64,000 bases of DNA from Neobacillus niacini (GTDB lineage Bacteria > Bacillota > Bacilli > Bacillales > Cytobacillaceae). The stretch is taken from the NCBI RefSeq assembly GCF_023715785.1, contig NZ_JAMBOX010000009.1:124001-188000 (forward strand). The letters run 5' to 3'. Of this stretch, positions 60,766-64,000 are shown piece by piece (position 1 is the first letter of the stretch; each line of letters starts with the position of its first letter). The position numbers were made by a program, and so were the translations under genes. The notes beneath the pieces are model-generated. The model was not told where the DNA came from. It did no database searches and saw only the letters and a list, made by a program, of their open reading frames with translations.

Positions 60766-62050
60766 CGCGATTGAGGCGGAGATGGAAGTTTTGGAGAATC
60801 CGTACGGGCTGCCAATGGAGGATTTATTTACAATGGCGGCGAGAATAAATAAAAAGCGCTCATTTTTGTTTGTCAGCAAAGTGCTTGGCAAACATCTGCC
60901 GATTCACCCTAATAAAGGACTCCTGACTGCAGCTTTGTTAGCCGCACGATATTTGGAGTCGGTAAAGGGGGGAGGAGCAACAGAAAGGGAAAGGCTGATC
61001 CATTCCTTTTTGCAGGACGAGCCAGATCAGGTTGGCCCGTTTATTCCTGGGGTAATCAATCCGGTCGTGATTGGCTTTGCCGAAACGGCAACGGCTCTGG
61101 GCCACGCTTTTTTCGATTGCTTTCATCAGGCGGACTTTTTCCATACCACCCGGGAGGAAATTGATTCCCATGCACCTGAGGTTACCTTTGAGGAAGAGCA
61201 TTCACATGCCACCTCCCATCGATGTTATATACCATTAGAAATGATTCAAAATGATCGGGAGATTATTTTGGTAGATGATGAAATGACAACGGGGAAAACG
61301 GCGCTTAATATCATCCAATCGATTCATGCAAGCTTTCCTAGGACGGACTACACGGTTGTTTCCATTCTGGATTGGCGTTCCAATGCCAATCGCCAAGAAT
61401 TTTCACGGCTTGAAGAAGAACTCGGAATCACGATACATACTGTCAGTTTATTAGCGGGAAATGTTCACATCAAGCAGCTAAAAGAAATCAAGGACCATTC
61501 CGAGACAAATGATACCAATGAACAAGGGGAGCTGAATGTCGAAGCCATATCCCTATCACCCCTATTTCATACAACGTCTTTTATTTCGGAAAATCCATTG
61601 AATCAAGTGCCTTTTATAAAAGAAACCGGAAGATTTGGTTTAAACAGCAGCGAAAATAAATCGCTCCATCAACAGGCATGGGAAGCAGCCAATCTATTAA
61701 AATCAAGAAGGTCCGGAGATAGAACCCTTTGTCTTGGGACTGGGGAGTTTATGTATCTGCCAATGAAAATTGCCGCTGCCATGGGGAGCGGGGTATTCTA
61801 TCAATCAACGACGAGAAGTCCAATTTATGTTGAAAATCGAGAAGACTATGGAGCGCGCTACGGGATTAGCTTTCCGAATCCGGAAGACTTGCAAATATCC
61901 CATAATGTTTATAATATCCCGCCAGGCTGCTATGATGAGATATTTTTGTTTTTTGAGAGAGAACCAGAGGCTGACGCTCTAGAGCTAATGTTAAATGAAT
62001 TGAAAAAATTACAATTGAATTCGGTAAAGCTTGTCTTTTTTTCGAATTGA
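60707..62050 (+). CDS. Phosphoribosyltransferase with C-terminal TRSP domain
   Basis: A 447-residue protein. The N-terminal 270 residues form a PRTase-like fold with the start ENPYGLPMEDLFTMAARIN, KRSFLFVSKVLGKHLPI and the PRPP loop ILVDDEMTTGKTALN near residue 186. The C-terminal part (about 300-447) carries the TRSP-type region with the TRSPIYV sequence that gives the domain its name. GGGGTG lies four bases before ATG 60707, inside the upstream gene. Part of the Ter nucleoside-like metabolite module. Confidence 0.87.
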   Translation: MKNSQTLTLLKKKSTFRILDAIEAEMEVLENPYGLPMEDLFTMAARINKKRSFLFVSKVLGKHLPIHPNKGLLTAALLAARYLESVKGGGATERERLIHSFLQDEPDQVGPFIPGVINPVVIGFAETATALGHAFFDCFHQADFFHTTREEIDSHAPEVTFEEEHSHATSHRCYIPLEMIQNDREIILVDDEMTTGKTALNIIQSIHASFPRTDYTVVSILDWRSNANRQEFSRLEEELGITIHTVSLLAGNVHIKQLKEIKDHSETNDTNEQGELNVEAISLSPLFHTTSFISENPLNQVPFIKETGRFGLNSSENKSLHQQAWEAANLLKSRRSGDRTLCLGTGEFMYLPMKIAAAMGSGVFYQSTTRSPIYVENREDYGARYGISFPNPEDLQISHNVYNIPPGCYDEIFLFFEREPEADALELMLNELKKLQLNSVKLVFFSN

Positions 62051-62063
62051 AAGGTGAGAACAC

Positions 62064-63185
62064 ATGCGGCAAACAAGGAACAAACCTGCAAAAATCGGAA
62101 CCTATCAAGAACAGGATGTACTATTTCTGCTAAAGGATTTAAGCGAGGTCAATCTGGAGGATTCCGCCGCCAATCGAGAGCTCCAAATGCAATCCGGGGG
62201 CCATTACAGCGAGACGCTGCCAATTGAATATCAGCCTCCTGCAGAATACATTGATTTGTTTTGGAAAACCTTGCATCAATATAAACAAAAAGTGGCGGCA
62301 TCGATCGGAGTTGTCGCTGAGCAAATTTATCATATAAAGGGGAAAGACACGGTTCTTGTGTCACTTGCCCGAGCTGGCACGCCGGTGGGCATTCTGATTA
62401 AGCGGTATTTAACGATGAAATATGGGGTTTCCCTGCCACATTATAGTATTTCTATTATTCGTGACAGGGGAATTGACGAAAATGCCATTCATTATATTAA
62501 AAGTGAGCACCCGGACGGAAACATCCAGTTTATTGACGGCTGGACAGGAAAAGGGGCCATTTCGCTGGAGTTAACCAAGGCGTGTCGAGATTATCAACGA
62601 AAACATGGGGGAAATCTGGATGATACTCTGGCAGTCATCGCCGACCCGGGCCGCTGCACAACCCTGTTTGGAACGAGAGAAGACTTTTTGATACCTAGTG
62701 CCTGCTTAAATTCAACTGTTTCGGGCCTTGTAAGCCGAACTGTTTTAAATAAGGCATATATAAATAGTGATGATTTCCACGGCGCCAAGTTTTACCGGCA
62801 TCTGATTGATGAAGATGTCTCGAATGATTTTATCGACATCATTGCGAATGAATTTCCCTCCATCTTCAAAAAGGCAGAAGAAATTGCGTTGCAAAAAAAT
62901 TACGAGCAGCTGACAGCTGGATTTACCGGAATGGAAGATGTGAAGCGAATTCAAGCTCGATTTGCAATTGATCATTCGAATTTCATTAAACCAGGTGTAG
63001 GCGAAACCACCCGGGTTTTGCTGAGAAGAGTTCCTTGGAAAATTTTAATGCGAGACTCGTCAAGTCCATATGTTCAGCACATTCTTATGCTTGCAAAAGA
63101 AAAAGGGGTAGAGGTAGTCGATTATCCGGACCTTACCTATCTTTGCTGCGGCATTATTAAATCAGTCAAGGGGAATCAGTCATGA
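62064..63185 (+). CDS. StiP / PRTase-1 family protein of the Ter module
   Basis: A 373-residue protein of the family annotated either as cysteine protease StiP or as a second PRTase-like enzyme in Ter operons. Visible are GTYQEQDVLFLLKDL, YHIKGKDTVLVSLARAGTPVGIL and a DRGIDENAIHYI block, followed by FIDGWTGKGAISLEL; the GWTGKGA loop looks like a nucleotide/phosphate site. AGGTGAG precedes the ATG. Its end overlaps the HAD gene by four bases (ATGA). Confidence 0.85.
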   Translation: MRQTRNKPAKIGTYQEQDVLFLLKDLSEVNLEDSAANRELQMQSGGHYSETLPIEYQPPAEYIDLFWKTLHQYKQKVAASIGVVAEQIYHIKGKDTVLVSLARAGTPVGILIKRYLTMKYGVSLPHYSISIIRDRGIDENAIHYIKSEHPDGNIQFIDGWTGKGAISLELTKACRDYQRKHGGNLDDTLAVIADPGRCTTLFGTREDFLIPSACLNSTVSGLVSRTVLNKAYINSDDFHGAKFYRHLIDEDVSNDFIDIIANEFPSIFKKAEEIALQKNYEQLTAGFTGMEDVKRIQARFAIDHSNFIKPGVGETTRVLLRRVPWKILMRDSSSPYVQHILMLAKEKGVEVVDYPDLTYLCCGIIKSVKGNQS

Positions 63186-63982
63186 TATTTGCATCTGACC
63201 TTGACAGGACGATTGTCTATTCAGAACGGGCAATCCTTGAGTTAGGCGAAAATGAGACAATAAGACTTAAACCGGTGGAACAAAAAGATGGCCGCTGGGT
63301 GTCGTATATGCCAGAGGGTGCTTACAATGCATTACGAGAGGTAGCTCAAAGCGGTTTATTTATCCCTGTTACCACGAGGATCACTGAGCAGTTCAACCGG
63401 TTTGTTATATTTGAAGATAGGGAATGTTTCCCCTACGCGATTACTGCCAATGGTGCCGTGATTTTATACAAGGGGGAACAACTGAATGATTGGACGGAGC
63501 TGATTGCCGAAAAAATGAAGCGGGAATCTGTCTCACAAGAAGAATTACTGTCGATTCTGGAAAGGAATGAAATCCAGATAACCGGCCAATTAAAGCAGGC
63601 CGGAGGGTATTTTTTCTATTATATTTTGGAATCTCTGCCACTTGTTAATGACAGGACTTACCTTCAGGAATTAGTATTCCGTTCAGGCTGGAGAATGTCC
63701 CTGCAAGGCAGGAAGTTGTACTTTATCCCGAAAGCGGTCAGCAAGGGCATGGCACTTGAGTTTATTAGCAATCGCGAAGGCATGAAAATGATTGCTGGAG
63801 CGGGGGATTCTATTCTCGATTGGGACTTTTTGCAGCACTGCCAACATCGATTTGTCCCCAACCATGGCGAGCTTGCCAACCTATCGGAAGGTAAGGACTT
63901 TATCCTCACGAAAAGCAGCGGAGCAGCAGCCAGTGAAGAAATTCTAAAGCAATTTCTAAATCTAGTATGTCTAAAAAGCTAA
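63182..63982 (+). CDS. HAD-superfamily phosphatase of the Ter module
   Basis: A 266-residue Cof-type HAD hydrolase. The catalytic motif is near the start (FASDLDRTIVYS, D6 and D8), followed by TRIT and a C2-type cap, the late K in IPKAVSKGMAL and the acidic motif GAGDSILDWDFL. It probably dephosphorylates the sugar-phosphate product of the preceding enzymes. Last complete gene of the window; 18 bases follow, so the operon may continue. Confidence 0.9.
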   Translation: MIFASDLDRTIVYSERAILELGENETIRLKPVEQKDGRWVSYMPEGAYNALREVAQSGLFIPVTTRITEQFNRFVIFEDRECFPYAITANGAVILYKGEQLNDWTELIAEKMKRESVSQEELLSILERNEIQITGQLKQAGGYFFYYILESLPLVNDRTYLQELVFRSGWRMSLQGRKLYFIPKAVSKGMALEFISNREGMKMIAGAGDSILDWDFLQHCQHRFVPNHGELANLSEGKDFILTKSSGAAASEEILKQFLNLVCLKS

Positions 63983-64000
63983 TCCTTTCCGAAGAACCGA

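Overview
The window is chromosomal DNA of an endospore-forming member of the Bacillaceae, in the Bacillus/Neobacillus range. Evidence for this is the B-type RNase P RNA, spore genes (cotD, sspL, sspM), GGAGG-type ribosome binding sites, AT-rich spacers with strong rho-independent terminators, and gene-by-gene similarity to the ypm-ypj segment of the Bacillus subtilis chromosome. Compared, from memory, with B. subtilis, the backbone order is kept (ypmB-aspB-dnaD-nth-ypoC / ponA-recU / yppC ... cotD-ypsA-gpsB-rnpB-rlmL-ypvA-ypwA-bcsA-ypbQ-dynA-ypcP-sspL-ypeP-cspD-metA-gpx-ypgQ-ypgR-brxA-ypiP-ypjP). It is interrupted by lineage-specific blocks, and asnS, ilvD, xpt-pbuX and ugtP are not in their expected places.

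Layout. 0-8.6 kb: amino-acid and DNA maintenance genes (aspB, dnaD, nth, ypoC), the convergent recU-ponA pair, and the small yppC/sspM/yppE group. 8.6-9.7 kb: a non-coding block made of sixteen 52-bp palindromic repeats, set between two perfect copies of the yppE terminator hairpin. 9.7-15.7 kb: yppF, yppG, a small heat-shock protein, a Crp/Fnr regulator and the mrfAB mitomycin-repair pair. 15.8-24.6 kb: a 31-residue membrane peptide, cotD, ypsA-gpsB, rnpB, rlmL, the DinG-like helicase ypvA, an IS3-family scar that clips a DUF2249 gene, ypwA and an EamA transporter. 24.6-29.5 kb: a ba3-type cytochrome oxidase operon on the minus strand with a regulatory region rich in TTGTGAA motifs, the type III polyketide synthase pair bcsA-ypbQ, and a 26-residue peptide behind Fur boxes. 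29.6-37.4 kb: dynA, a sulfurtransferase, ypcP, sspL, ypeP and cspD.

38-48 kb holds a cydABCD-type bd-oxidase operon, topB, mntR and metA. 48.4-58 kb holds fhs, a glutathione peroxidase, a DegV protein, ypgQ, an ABC-F ATPase, ypgR, the bacilliredoxin brxA, a methyltransferase and ypjP. The last 6 kb is a Ter (tellurium/stress) operon. Its promoter fits the SigW-type ECF pattern exactly (TGAAAC-N16-CGTA). TerD and TerC are followed by a tightly overlapping biosynthetic module (C-C bond lyase, PRTase-TRSP, StiP/PRTase-like, HAD phosphatase) of the kind proposed to make a nucleoside-like metabolite. The operon probably continues beyond the window.

The genes fall into three themes. One is aerobic respiration under changing oxygen, redox and metal supply (cba, cyd, Crp/Fnr, mntR, Fur boxes, brxA, gpx). 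The second is envelope and division (ponA, recU, gpsB, ypsA, dynA). The third is genome maintenance and stress (nth, mrfAB, ypvA, topB, ypcP, ter). The most unusual feature is the 52-bp palindromic array at 8.7-9.5 kb. All function calls rest on reading the sequence and remembered family features; no database search was run.
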